From positions 1 to 64,000 of the forward strand of contig NZ_CYGX02000010.1 in the NCBI RefSeq assembly GCF_900019265.1: a stretch of 64,000 bases of DNA. The letters run 5' to 3'. The position numbers and the translations under genes are program-made. Positions within the stretch are counted from its first letter, which is position 1; each line of letters starts with the position of its first letter. Positions 33,689-43,660 of this stretch are shown one piece after another. The DNA is from Paraburkholderia ribeironis (GTDB lineage Bacteria > Pseudomonadota > Gammaproteobacteria > Burkholderiales > Burkholderiaceae). The notes below the pieces were generated by a model that had not been told where the DNA came from, searched no databases, and worked only from the letters and a program-made list of their open reading frames with translations.

Positions 33689-34204
33689 TTACGGTTGCGC
33701 CGCCGAGGCGCCGTTGTTCGGATCCATCGCGGCCACCTTCTCGTGCAGCCATTTTTCGACCGACGGAAACACGAACTTGCTGACATCGCCGTGCAGCTGC
33801 GCGATTTCGCGCACGATCGTGCCCGAGATGAACTGGTACTGATCGGACGGCGTCATGAACATGGTTTCGACGTCGGGCAGCAAATAGCGGTTCATGCCCG
33901 CCATCTGGAACTCGTACTCGAAGTCCGACACGGCGCGCAGGCCACGCACGATGACCCGCGCGTTATTGCTGCGCACGAAGTCTTTCAGCAGCCCCTTGAA
34001 GCTCATCACGCGGACGTTCGGGTAGTGCCCTAGCACTTCGTGAGCAATGTCGAGGCGCTCTTCGAGCGTAAAGAACGGCTTCTTGTTGCGGCTGTCGGCG
34101 ACGCCCACCACCAGCGTGTCGAAAATGCTCGACGCGCGCCGAACGAGGTCTTCGTGACCGCGCGTCAGCGGGTCGAACGTGCCCGGGTACACGGCGACTA
34201 CCAT
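33689..34204 (-). CDS. coaD: Phosphopantetheine adenylyltransferase
   Basis: A 171-residue PPAT, the penultimate enzyme of coenzyme A synthesis. The nucleotidyl-transferase motif is [16 protein letters not shown], and the second conserved segment is [11 protein letters not shown]. The start at 34204 (MVVAVYPG) follows AGAGGAGAAG; an upstream in-frame start would add eight residues. rsmD lies 112 nt upstream on the same strand, the common rsmD-coaD pairing. Confidence 0.96.
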   Translation of the reverse strand: MVVAVYPGTFDPLTRGHEDLVRRASSIFDTLVVGVADSRNKKPFFTLEERLDIAHEVLGHYPNVRVMSFKGLLKDFVRSNNARVIVRGLRAVSDFEYEFQMAGMNRYLLPDVETMFMTPSDQYQFISGTIVREIAQLHGDVSKFVFPSVEKWLHEKVAAMDPNNGASAAQP

Positions 34205-34316
34205 GAGACTTCTCCTCTCTTCAGACAAAAGGGCACGTCAAAGCGTCCTGGCGACGCATTTGGCACCGACCGCGCACGTGACGGCCCACCGCCCGGCGCT
34301 TGTTTTAGAACGCGCA

Positions 34317-34931
34317 TTATTCCTCATTTTCGCGCTGCAGCAAATGAAAGTGGACAGCGGCCGCTTTCCCTTGCCGGACGATTTCCCAGCCGGTCAGCGC
34401 TTCGTTGCCTTCCGGTTCGAGCGCCTCGCCAGTTTCCACATAAAGAAAACCACCAGTGCTGACGAGCGGCGCTGCAAGCGCAAGCGCCTTGGCGAGCAGG
34501 TCGTCGCCGAACGGTGGATCGAGGAACACGACGTCGAACGATCCTGGCGGCAGACTCGCGGCAAGCCGCAAACCGTCTGCTTCGGCGATTTCGATCATGC
34601 GCGCCGCCAGGCGCTCCTGATTCGCGCGCAACTGGGCGGCCGCGCGCGCGTTGCGCTCCACCATCAGCACCCGCGCCGCGCCGCGCGACGCCGCTTCGAA
34701 GCCCAGCCCGCCACTGCCGGCGAACAGGTCCAGACAGCGCTGGCCGTCCAGACGCTGACCGAGCCAGTTGAACAGGGTTTCGCGCACCCGATCGGGCGTA
34801 GGGCGCAAACCGTCGAGATCGAGCACGGGCAACGGCGTGCGCTTCCAGTCACCGCCGATGATCCGGATCGCGTGCGGCTTGCCGCCTTTGGATGAAGCGC
34901 GCTGAGCGCGTGAAGAGGCGGAATGAGGCAT
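34317..34931 (-). CDS. rsmD: 16S rRNA (guanine(966)-N2)-methyltransferase
   Basis: A 204-residue SAM-dependent methyltransferase. It shows IIGGDWKRTPLPV at the start, the SAM loop DLFAGSGGLGFEAASRGA and the catalytic DPPF tetrad in VVFLDPPFGDDLL. RsmD methylates G966 of 16S rRNA in assembled 30S subunits. It is divergent from ftsY across 239 nt, the same rsmD/ftsY pairing seen in E. coli and many relatives. Confidence 0.95.
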   Translation of the reverse strand: MPHSASSRAQRASSKGGKPHAIRIIGGDWKRTPLPVLDLDGLRPTPDRVRETLFNWLGQRLDGQRCLDLFAGSGGLGFEAASRGAARVLMVERNARAAAQLRANQERLAARMIEIAEADGLRLAASLPPGSFDVVFLDPPFGDDLLAKALALAAPLVSTGGFLYVETGEALEPEGNEALTGWEIVRQGKAAAVHFHLLQRENEE

Positions 34932-35170
34932 GCAGTTTCAATAACCAGATAAATGCGCCCGCCGTGTCGATGCATGCGGGCTGGAGCGCCAACGTTACCA
35001 CAAGGGCGCCGTGCGTCTAGCCTGGCCGTTCGGCCGATACGACGGGCGGCGGCGCGCCTGATAAAATGTGCGGCTTCCAGCGCCTTGCATCCCGCATCGC
35101 AGCGCTGCGTGCCGCTCCCGCCGGTCCCGTACCGGATGCGCACAGCGGCGCGCCCTCACTACGCCAGATC

Positions 35171-36346
35171 ATGTTCAGCTTTTTCAAACGATTCAAGGGT
35201 TCGAAAGAGTCCGATACCGCAGCCGATGAATCGCAGACCGCGCCGGAAGTCACGACGCCCGAACCGGCCGCTCGAGCACCGGCAGCGCCTGTCGCGCCTG
35301 CGGCCCCGAGTCCGGCGGCTCCAGTTCGCGCCGGCACGCCGCCAGCCGCGCCGTTGAAAATTCAGCCGGAGCCCGAGCCCGAACCGGAAGAATCCACACT
35401 CGAAACCGTCGAAATCGTCCCGCCGCCCATCCTCGATGCGAGCGCCAAGCGCTCGTGGCTGACGCGCCTGAAGACCGGTCTGTCGAAGACGAGTTCGAGC
35501 CTGACCGGCATTTTCGTCGGCACGAAGATCGACGAGGATCTGTACGAAGAGCTCGAAACCGCGCTGCTGATGTCGGACGCGGGCGTCGAGGCGACCGAGT
35601 TCCTGCTCGAATCGCTGCGCGAAAAAGTGCGCAACGACCGCCTCACCGACCCGCAGCAGGTCAAGGGCGCACTGCGCACGCTGCTGGTCGATCTGCTCAA
35701 GCCGCTGGAAAAGTCGCTGATGCTCGGTCGCGCGCAGCCGCTCGTGATGATGATCGCCGGCGTCAACGGCGCGGGCAAAACCACCAGCATCGGCAAGCTC
35801 GCCAAGCATCTGCAAAGTTTCGATCAATCGGTGCTGCTGGCCGCGGGCGACACGTTCCGCGCCGCCGCTCGCGAGCAGCTGGCCGTCTGGGGCCAGCGCA
35901 ACAACGTGACCGTGGTGGCACAGGAGAGCGGCGACCCGGCGGCAGTGATCTTCGACGCGGTCGGCGCCGCGCGCGCGCGCAAGATCAACGTGATGATGGC
36001 GGACACGGCCGGCCGCCTGCCGACCCAGCTGCATCTGATGGAAGAGCTGCGCAAGGTGAAGCGCGTGATCGGCAAGGCGCAAGACGGCGCGCCGCACGAG
36101 GTGCTGCTGGTGATCGATGCGAACACTGGCCAGAACGCCCTCACGCAAGTGAAGGCGTTTGACGATGCGTTAGGCCTCACCGGCCTCGTCGTCACCAAGC
36201 TCGACGGCACCGCGAAGGGCGGCATTCTCGCCGCGATTGCGCGGCAGCGTCCGATTCCGGTGTACTTCATCGGCGTCGGCGAGAAGGTTGAGGACCTGCA
36301 GCCGTTCAGCGCGGAAGAATTTTCGGACGCGTTGCTGGGCGGCTGA
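35171..36346 (+). CDS. ftsY: Signal recognition particle receptor FtsY
   Basis: A 391-residue SRP receptor GTPase that docks ribosome-nascent chains at the membrane. A basic, membrane-binding start (MFSFFKRFKG) leads into a Pro/Ala/Glu-rich A domain (to about residue 95), then the N and G domains. G1 is GVNGAGKTTSIGKLA, G3 DTAGRLPTQ and G4 TKLDGTAKGG. The start at 35171 is chosen because the amphipathic targeting segment must be N-terminal; the frame stays open 35 codons upstream. Confidence 0.97.
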   Translation: MFSFFKRFKGSKESDTAADESQTAPEVTTPEPAARAPAAPVAPAAPSPAAPVRAGTPPAAPLKIQPEPEPEPEESTLETVEIVPPPILDASAKRSWLTRLKTGLSKTSSSLTGIFVGTKIDEDLYEELETALLMSDAGVEATEFLLESLREKVRNDRLTDPQQVKGALRTLLVDLLKPLEKSLMLGRAQPLVMMIAGVNGAGKTTSIGKLAKHLQSFDQSVLLAAGDTFRAAAREQLAVWGQRNNVTVVAQESGDPAAVIFDAVGAARARKINVMMADTAGRLPTQLHLMEELRKVKRVIGKAQDGAPHEVLLVIDANTGQNALTQVKAFDDALGLTGLVVTKLDGTAKGGILAAIARQRPIPVYFIGVGEKVEDLQPFSAEEFSDALLGG

Positions 36347-36380
36347 ACGCCGGCGCGACGTTTGTCGCGCGCACCACGCA

Positions 36381-36408
36381 AAAGGGGCACTCCGCGGAGT
36401 GCCCCTTT
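36381..36408. terminator. Perfect 28-bp palindrome between convergent ftsY and isomerase genes
   Basis: AAAGGGGCACTCCG pairs perfectly with CGGAGTGCCCCTTT, with A runs on one side and T runs on the other. It works as a bidirectional terminator for ftsY (+) and the isomerase gene (-). Confidence 0.85.
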
Positions 36409-36417
36409 GCTATTCAA

Positions 36418-36453
36418 CCCATCATTCAGCCCGTCATTCAGAGCGTCACTCAG
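36418..36453. repeat. Three 12-bp tandem repeats
   Basis: CCCATCATTCAG, CCCGTCATTCAG and AGCGTCACTCAG follow one another directly, just past the stop of the minus-strand isomerase gene. Confidence 0.7.
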
Positions 36454-36474
36454 AACGCCAGGCGAACCGCCGCG

Positions 36475-37119
36475 TCATTCCGCATCGGGCTGCACACCGG
36501 GCGCCGCATGGGCAAACGCGTCGAGCTGCATCGCGTGATCGTAGATGCGCTGGATCGTCGGAAACTTCGCCGTGTCGACCTTGAAGCGCTGCGCGTTGAA
36601 CACCTGCGGGATCAGGCACGCGTCGGCAAACGTCGGCGTATCGCCGAAACACAGCTTGCCGGTACGGGCGGAACCGGCCAGATGGGCTTCGAGCGTCGTG
36701 AAGCCCGCTTCGACCCAATGCCGATACCAGCTGTCTTTCGCGTCGTCGTCGACACACAACGTGTGCTTCAGATACCTCAGCACGCGCAGGTTATTCAGCG
36801 GATGAATCTCGCACGCAACCTGCAATGCCACCGACCGTACATACGCGCGGTCGGCCGGCGCCTTGGGCAACAGCGGTGGCTCGGGATGCGTCTCCTCCAG
36901 ATACTCGATGATCGCGAGCGACTGCGGTATCGCCTCGTTGCCGTCGACGAGAGTCGGCACGATGCCATCCACGTTGATCTTGCGGTACTCGGGTTTCAAC
37001 TGCTCGCCGCCGCCGCGCACGAGGTGAACCGGCACGTAGTCATACGGCAGGTTCTTCAGGTTCAGCGCAATGCGCACGCGATATGACGCCGAACTGCGGA
37101 AATAGCTGTAGAGCTTCAT
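36475..37119 (-). CDS. Maleylacetoacetate/maleylpyruvate isomerase (zeta-class GST)
   Basis: A 214-residue zeta-class glutathione transferase. The motif SYFRSSASYRVRIALNLK at residues 4-21 contains the SSxSYRVRIAL signature of glutathione-dependent cis-trans isomerases. It converts maleylacetoacetate or maleylpyruvate to the fumaryl isomer. The start at 37119 is the conserved MKLYSYFRSS; the frame is open for another 590 codons upstream, but that is antisense to the two following genes. The adjacent fumarylpyruvate-hydrolase-like gene, 29 nt upstream on the same strand, supports the gentisate version of the pathway, yet no ring-cleaving dioxygenase is present in the window. Confidence 0.93.
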   Translation of the reverse strand: MKLYSYFRSSASYRVRIALNLKNLPYDYVPVHLVRGGGEQLKPEYRKINVDGIVPTLVDGNEAIPQSLAIIEYLEETHPEPPLLPKAPADRAYVRSVALQVACEIHPLNNLRVLRYLKHTLCVDDDAKDSWYRHWVEAGFTTLEAHLAGSARTGKLCFGDTPTFADACLIPQVFNAQRFKVDTAKFPTIQRIYDHAMQLDAFAHAAPGVQPDAE

Positions 37120-37148
37120 GTTGTCCGTCGCCTCCCACTCACCGCCCA

Positions 37149-37847
37149 TCAAACGACACGCACGGCCAACTCGCCGAGTCCATCCACGCCGCCCTTCATC
37201 AGGTCGCCCCGCACCACCGCGCCGACGCCTTCCGGCGTGCCGGTGAAAATCAGATCGCCGGGTTGCAGCTCGAACAGCGTCGACAGATAGGCCACTGTCT
37301 CGGCCACCGACCAGATCAGCTGCGACACGTCCGAGCTTTGCTTGCGCTCGCCATTCACCGACAACCAGATCGCGCCGTTGCCGACATGGCCCACCGTCGC
37401 CGCAGGATGAATCGGGCCGAGCGGAGCCGAATGATCGAAGCCTTTCGCGGTATCCCATGGACGCCCCATCTTCTTCGCTTCGGCCTGCAGGTCGCGGCGC
37501 GTCATGTCGAGACCGAGCGCGTAGCCGTAGACGTGGTCGAGCGCGCTCGCAGCGGGAATGTCCTTGCCGCCCTTGCCGATCGCGGCCACCAGTTCCATTT
37601 CGAAGTGAACGTTGCTGGACTGTGACGGATACGGAAATTCGCCAGTCGCGCCGGGCGCGACGTACAGTACAGCATCGGCCGGCTTGGTGAAGAAGAACGG
37701 CGGCTCGCGGTCGGGATCGTGGCCCATCTCGCGTGCGTGCGCCTCGTAGTTGCGCCCCACACAGTAGATGCGGCGCACCGCGAACTGCTCGCTGGACCCT
37801 GCGACCGGCACCGCCACTTGCGGTGCCGGTGCAAATACGTAGCTCAT
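37149..37847 (-). CDS. Fumarylacetoacetate hydrolase family protein (fumarylpyruvate hydrolase-like)
   Basis: A 232-residue short-form FAH-fold hydrolase. The conserved segments are [25 protein letters not shown], the metal ligands in [15 protein letters not shown], and the C-terminal [13 protein letters not shown]. Short-form members such as fumarylpyruvate hydrolase cleave fumarylpyruvate to fumarate and pyruvate. The start at 37847 is supported by GGAG eight bases upstream. It precedes the isomerase gene in the same transcript, so the pair handles consecutive steps of aromatic-acid breakdown. Confidence 0.92.
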   Translation of the reverse strand: MSYVFAPAPQVAVPVAGSSEQFAVRRIYCVGRNYEAHAREMGHDPDREPPFFFTKPADAVLYVAPGATGEFPYPSQSSNVHFEMELVAAIGKGGKDIPAASALDHVYGYALGLDMTRRDLQAEAKKMGRPWDTAKGFDHSAPLGPIHPAATVGHVGNGAIWLSVNGERKQSSDVSQLIWSVAETVAYLSTLFELQPGDLIFTGTPEGVGAVVRGDLMKGGVDGLGELAVRVV

Positions 37848-38085
37848 GCCGTTCTCCGTTTTCTTGATATGTGCCGCGTGCGCGGCGATAAAGCGTCGAG
37901 TGTAACGCGCGGCAAAGCGCGCTGCGCGCCAGTCTGGCAGACGCGCGCCACGCCGGCGCCGCAGGCGCGCCTCTGGGGTATCGTCTCGCGCGATCGCCAT
38001 AGGTGCGATACTCACACTGAATAGCGTCCTTGAATAGCGTGGCGACCGCTGCATCGCGGCACGCCACCACGTCCCCTAGCTCCTG

Positions 38086-39054
38086 ATGACCGACTCCGCC
38101 ACCGACACCCCCTTCCCCTGCGCCCGCTTCATCAAGGAAATCGGCCGCGGCCCGAACGGCGCCCGCGCGCTGACCGCCGACGATACGCGCACGCTGTACA
38201 CCGCCATGCTCGACGGCCGCGTAGGCGAGCTCGAACTCGGCGCGATACTGCTCGCCTATCGCGTGAAGGGCGAAACCGCCGACGAACTCGCCGCGATGCT
38301 GGCCAGCGCGCATGCGTCTTTCGAACCCGTCCAGTTGGCACACGGCGCCTTCCGGCCGGTGTCGATCCCCACCTACAACGGCGCGCGCAAACAGCCGAAC
38401 CTGGTGCCGCTGCTGGCCCTGCTGCTGGCGCGCGAAGGCGTGCCGGTGCTGGTGCACGGCATCACCGAAGATCCCGGCCGCGTGACCAGCGCTGAAATCT
38501 TCACGCATCTGCGGATTGCACACGCGGGCTCGCACGCCGAGATCGAAGACAGTCTCGCCGAGCACCGTCTCGCCTTCGCACCGATCGACGTGCTCGCCCC
38601 GCAGCTCGCGCACCTGCTGGCGCTGCGCCGACGCATGGGCGTGCGCAATTCGACGCATACGCTCGTGAAGATCCTGCAGCCGTTCGCGCCCGCCGGATTG
38701 CGCCTCGTGAACTACACGCACCCACCTTATCGCGATAGCCTGACGCAGCTGTTCAATACGCATCCGGACGCAGCCGCGGGTGGCGCACTGCTCGCGCGTG
38801 GCACCGAAGGCGAACCGGTGGCGGACACGCGGCGCCAGGTGCAGATCGACTGGCTGCACGACGGCGTGTGCGAAACGCGCGTGCCGCATCAGCGCTCGTC
38901 GCCCGACGCGCCGGAAGTCGACTTGCCCGAAGCGCGCGACGCCGCGACCACGGCCGCGTGGATCGGCGCTGTGCTGCGCGGCGAAGCGCCGGTGCCAAGC
39001 GCGATCGAACGGCAGGTCGAACTGATCGTGGATGTCGCGAAAACGCCAGTGTGA
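38086..39054 (+). CDS. ybiB: TrpD2-type DNA-binding protein YbiB
   Basis: A 322-residue protein with the fold of anthranilate phosphoribosyltransferase (an N-terminal helical domain FIKEIGRGPNGARALTADD and a glycosyltransferase family 3 core). The PRPP-binding motif of true TrpD is not conserved: the equivalent region reads LVHGITEDPGRVTS. In E. coli the YbiB/TrpD2 family binds nucleic acids rather than making phosphoribosyl anthranilate and is linked to the DNA damage response. It is divergent from the FAH gene and followed by a 487-nt gap before leuA. Confidence 0.88.
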   Translation: MTDSATDTPFPCARFIKEIGRGPNGARALTADDTRTLYTAMLDGRVGELELGAILLAYRVKGETADELAAMLASAHASFEPVQLAHGAFRPVSIPTYNGARKQPNLVPLLALLLAREGVPVLVHGITEDPGRVTSAEIFTHLRIAHAGSHAEIEDSLAEHRLAFAPIDVLAPQLAHLLALRRRMGVRNSTHTLVKILQPFAPAGLRLVNYTHPPYRDSLTQLFNTHPDAAAGGALLARGTEGEPVADTRRQVQIDWLHDGVCETRVPHQRSSPDAPEVDLPEARDAATTAAWIGAVLRGEAPVPSAIERQVELIVDVAKTPV

Positions 39055-39123
39055 CGCGCGCCGCGCGAACTACCCTGGCGCTCCCGCAGCAGCGGCTGTC
39101 GCACGAAACGTGACGGCCGCGGG

Positions 39124-39153
39124 TTGACACGCCGCTTCGTGCCGTCATACATT
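39124..39153 (+). promoter_or_regulatory. Candidate leuA promoter
   Basis: TTGACA (39124-39129), 18-nt spacer, TACATT (39148-39153). The minus-35 is perfect and the minus-10 matches at four of six positions. The start site is predicted near 39160. Confidence 0.55.
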
Positions 39154-39159
39154 AGCCGG

Positions 39160-39234
39160 ATGCGTTCCCTTCCGAACACCCTCCGAATTATCTCCGGCCG
39201 CCTGGCGCGGCCCCTATCGCTACGCCTGGCGTAA
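39160..39234 (+). CDS. Possible leucine-rich leader peptide
   Basis: A 24-residue ORF (MRSLPNTLRIISGRLARPLS, then LRLA) with six leucines, two of them in CTA, a rare codon in this GC-rich genome. It begins at the predicted transcript start and has no ribosome site, so it would need leaderless translation. The CGCTACGC/GCGTAGCG hairpin straddles its stop. This resembles a transcription-attenuation leader for a leucine gene, but leucines are scattered rather than in a run. Speculative. Confidence 0.25.
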   Translation: MRSLPNTLRIISGRLARPLSLRLA

Positions 39235-39499
39235 GTCACGCTAGTCACGCGTAGCGCCGCGCGGGGCAGTTCAGCAGTTTCCGTTTCACCCCCAATCGTC
39301 GCTTTTCACAACCAGTAGTCGTTTGCATTCGTCCGCTTTACCGAGCGCACGATTCGCGAGGGTCAAATGCACGTTGCCTGGGCATCATTCACGTCTGCTT
39401 GCGTCGTCACCATGACGCTGTTCGTTCGTGCCCGCTCGTTGTTGCCGCTAGCCATCGGCTGGCGGACCGTGCACCCGTGGCAGTCCGCCACCCGCTTGA

Positions 39500-40663
<1,164 letters not shown>

Positions 40664-40751
40664 GATTTCAGCGAGAGTGCGTACCCCACACTCTCATGCC
40701 GCCGCCGCGCTCACGAGGCGCGACCGGCCCGATAACGTGAGCTCACGAGGC

Positions 40752-41138
40752 TCACTCGATCGCACAACGGGTCGCCTGCCAGGCAATCAGACGCCATTGC
40801 CCGTCTTCTTCCTGCGTGTGAATCGCCGTGTAGGCGATCGGGAACAGCAGCGCGCCGTTATTCGCTTCCATCTCGATCAGCGCTCGGCCGGTGACGACGC
40901 ACGTCTCCCGCCCGACCGGCAGCACATGCTGCGACTGCACCTCGATCTGCCGATAGCGGCGGCGCCCTCCGGTAATCCCGTCGATGAACTGCCGCTTCGT
41001 TTCACGCTTGCCGTTCGTATGAACATAGCTCACGTTGTCGGCCAGCAGCGTGTCAAGCGATTGCCCGTCGCCGTCGACCATCGCACGAAAGCGCTCCCGT
41101 TCGAGCCCGCGAATCGCTTCGATCATCTTTGCCGCCAT
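40752..41138 (-). CDS. NTF2-like superfamily protein (DUF4440)
   Basis: A 128-residue single-domain protein with the SnoaL/NTF2-like pattern: an N-terminal helix pair (MIEAIRGLERERFRAMVDGD), LLADNVSYVHTNGKRETKRQFI, and terminal strands ending GQWRLIAWQATR. The fold forms a cone-shaped pocket used by various enzymes and ligand binders. No catalytic residues can be assigned. It is convergent with the truncated leuA and lies 45 nt downstream of pagL. Confidence 0.8.
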   Translation of the reverse strand: MAAKMIEAIRGLERERFRAMVDGDGQSLDTLLADNVSYVHTNGKRETKRQFIDGITGGRRRYRQIEVQSQHVLPVGRETCVVTGRALIEMEANNGALLFPIAYTAIHTQEEDGQWRLIAWQATRCAIE

Positions 41139-41183
41139 TGCTCAGCCCCCCGCACCGGTGAGCCGCACGCGGCCACTCGGTCT

Positions 41184-41747
41184 TCAGAAGTTATATTGCA
41201 AATATAGCTGGCTGAAATTTATACCAGGATTGGGCTCTTTGATACCGCCGTTGGAAATATGCTGGAAGCGGTAGCCCGCGAGATACTGCTGGCGGCTGCC
41301 GAACTGCAGGCCCACGCCCGCCAGATTGGCGAACTGGAACGCAGTGCCGAGCGTGAAGGTCGAAGAAATCCGCGGGCTCGACAGCAGCCGGATGCCTGCC
41401 CCAACCTCGACGAACGGACGGATCGATCCCGATCCCTTGATGAAACGTATGACCGGTGTCACGCCCACTTCACCGATGTCATTGTGCACATCCCCCTCAT
41501 TAGTGTGCCACCAGGCTGCATGCGCCTCGCCGATCAGCGAGAAATGCCAGTCGCCGATCTGCCACCAGGTCAGACCCGGGTCCCAGGCCACGCCGAGATC
41601 GAACTTTTTGACGTGCTCGTCGCCCGCCCCGGCGGCCACCTGCACGCCGAACTGGTCGGCCGAAGCCAATCCACAAGCACCTGATAGCACCGCAGCCAAG
41701 GCGCCTTTGCAAGCTCGACCAGGTAATCCATTCTTTTTCCTGTTCAT
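41184..41747 (-). CDS. pagL: Lipid A 3-O-deacylase (PagL family)
   Basis: A 187-residue outer-membrane beta-barrel enzyme that removes the 3-O acyl chain of lipid A, softening recognition by TLR4. A signal peptide ends near LASA at about residue 30. The catalytic His-Ser pair is in YRFQHISNGGIKEPNPG, and the protein ends with the outer-membrane phenylalanine signature LQYNF. Length is normal. It diverges from rpoH across an AT-rich 357-nt region. PhoP or stress control is known for some homologues, but no such site is recognised here. Confidence 0.93.
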   Translation of the reverse strand: MNRKKNGLPGRACKGALAAVLSGACGLASADQFGVQVAAGAGDEHVKKFDLGVAWDPGLTWWQIGDWHFSLIGEAHAAWWHTNEGDVHNDIGEVGVTPVIRFIKGSGSIRPFVEVGAGIRLLSSPRISSTFTLGTAFQFANLAGVGLQFGSRQQYLAGYRFQHISNGGIKEPNPGINFSQLYLQYNF

Positions 41748-42104
41748 CCCACATACCTGACGAGGTCGCCGGCCGGTCGTTACTGTGTCGTCTATTCTAT
41801 ATACAAATCAAGTCGGTGAATTACGCAAAAAATTACAAATTTCAGCAATTAATCACTTCAAATTATCTAAACGCCGGTTATTTGTTATGAGGAAAAGGCG
41901 ATAGCAGGTAAATTCTACGGCCTCTTCGCGACGCTCAGCAGGTGTGTCAGATAGCTATTGAAACCAGAATCTCAATAGTAATTAGGGAACTTGGATGACC
42001 TTACGTCCTCTAAGTGTTAGCACTCAGGAATTCAGAGTGCTAACATCGACCGCTGGAGTCGTTTACTGAGTACGCTTTTGTCTGATTCCAAAGGAGTTTC
42101 CTAC
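41748..42104. other. AT-rich pagL/rpoH divergent regulatory region
   Basis: A 357-nt region clearly richer in A and T than its surroundings, especially 41795-41900. It must hold the promoters of both divergent genes. The CIRCE operator lies at its rpoH end. TTGAAA at 41958-41963 could be a minus-35, but I could not match a convincing minus-10. AAAGGAG at 42090-42096 is the rpoH ribosome site. Confidence 0.6.
42017..42043 (+). promoter_or_regulatory. CIRCE element (HrcA operator) upstream of rpoH
   Basis: TTAGCACTC-N9-GAGTGCTAA, an exact match to the CIRCE consensus with perfect nine-base arms. It ends 61 nt before the rpoH start codon. CIRCE is bound by the heat-labile repressor HrcA and usually sits at groESL or dnaK promoters. 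Confidence 0.93.
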
Positions 42105-43040
<936 letters not shown>

Positions 43041-43096
43041 GGCCTGAAGGTCGTCAGCCCGCCGGTTCGCCCGGCGCGCTCCTCCGTCTGTACCCA

Positions 43097-43130
43097 TCCC
43101 CGCCCTCGTAAGACGGCGGGGATTTTTTTG
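43097..43130 (+). terminator. Intrinsic terminator after rpoH
   Basis: ATCCCCGCC (43097-43105) pairs with GGCGGGGAT (43116-43124) and runs into seven T residues. Confidence 0.92.
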
Positions 43131-43399
43131 TCCACGTTTTGCCCATGCGGCGGCGCATTCGCGCTCGCCCACCCCATGCGACACCCACTCAGTCAGCTCC
43201 CCCGGCCACTATGCGTTTCTTGACGTATCACAAATCAGACAGCAATACTGACTGAGAGCGGCAAGTTTCGCGACCCAATGCCGCACTGCCGAATCAGTGC
43301 GTATCGGGTTCCGCTCCTAAAATCGGGTGCACTCGCTGGACCGCGTGAGCGGCCTGGACCTAGCCGGATTCGCCGGTGTGAAGTCGCCTTCGACCGATC
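43131..43399 (+). promoter_or_regulatory. cyd operon upstream region
   Basis: A candidate promoter reads TTGACG (43220-43225), 18-nt spacer, AATACT (43244-43249). It is flanked by the perfect inverted repeat CTCAGTCAG (43188-43196) and CTGACTGAG (43248-43256), the second arm overlapping the minus-10. TTGAC-GTAT-CACAA at 43220-43233 is a weak FNR-like match. No gene is seen between the rpoH terminator and cydP. Confidence 0.45.
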
Positions 43400-43660
43400 A
43401 TGACCATAGCCCTCAATCGCAACATCACCCTCCGGTCGCGCTGGCACAAGCGGTTCACTGGCTGGGTGCGCGGTCCAACGATGGCGCGTGATATCGCCAT
43501 CGTCCTCGCCATCAAATTCGTACTGCTGATGGTGCTCAAATACACGTTCTTCAATCATCCGCAGGCGCAGCACATGTCGCTGCCGCCTGAACAGGTCGCG
43601 CAGGCGCTGTTGTCCACGCCTGCCTCGCATTCGTCTCAAGGTGATCAACATGCCCGTTAG
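43400..43660 (+). CDS. cydP: Cytochrome bd oxidase small accessory subunit CydP
   Basis: An 86-residue protein with a basic N-terminus, one membrane helix ([20 protein letters not shown], about residues 32-51) and a hydrophilic tail. It matches the small proteobacterial CydP proteins encoded directly before cydA. The start is uncertain: ATG at 43400, or ATG at 43481 just before the helix; neither has a good ribosome site. Its end overlaps the cydA start by 11 nt, indicating translational coupling. Confidence 0.75.
   Translation: MTIALNRNITLRSRWHKRFTGWVRGPTMARDIAIVLAIKFVLLMVLKYTFFNHPQAQHMSLPPEQVAQALLSTPASHSSQGDQHAR

Noticed and set aside
38018-38040. Direct repeat TGAATAGCGT (two copies) upstream of ybiB
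   Set aside because: Only ten bases and two copies, with no matching third copy or promoter relation; not enough to call a site.
37120-38889. 804-codon minus-strand open frame extending the isomerase gene upstream
   Set aside because: Only the last 214 codons match a protein family; the rest is antisense to the FAH and ybiB genes and reflects the scarcity of stop codons in GC-rich DNA.
43220-43233. FNR/ANR box upstream of cydP
   Set aside because: TTGAC-GTAT-CACAA matches only about seven of ten positions of TTGAT-N4-ATCAA, and it coincides with a promoter minus-35, which explains the TTGAC.
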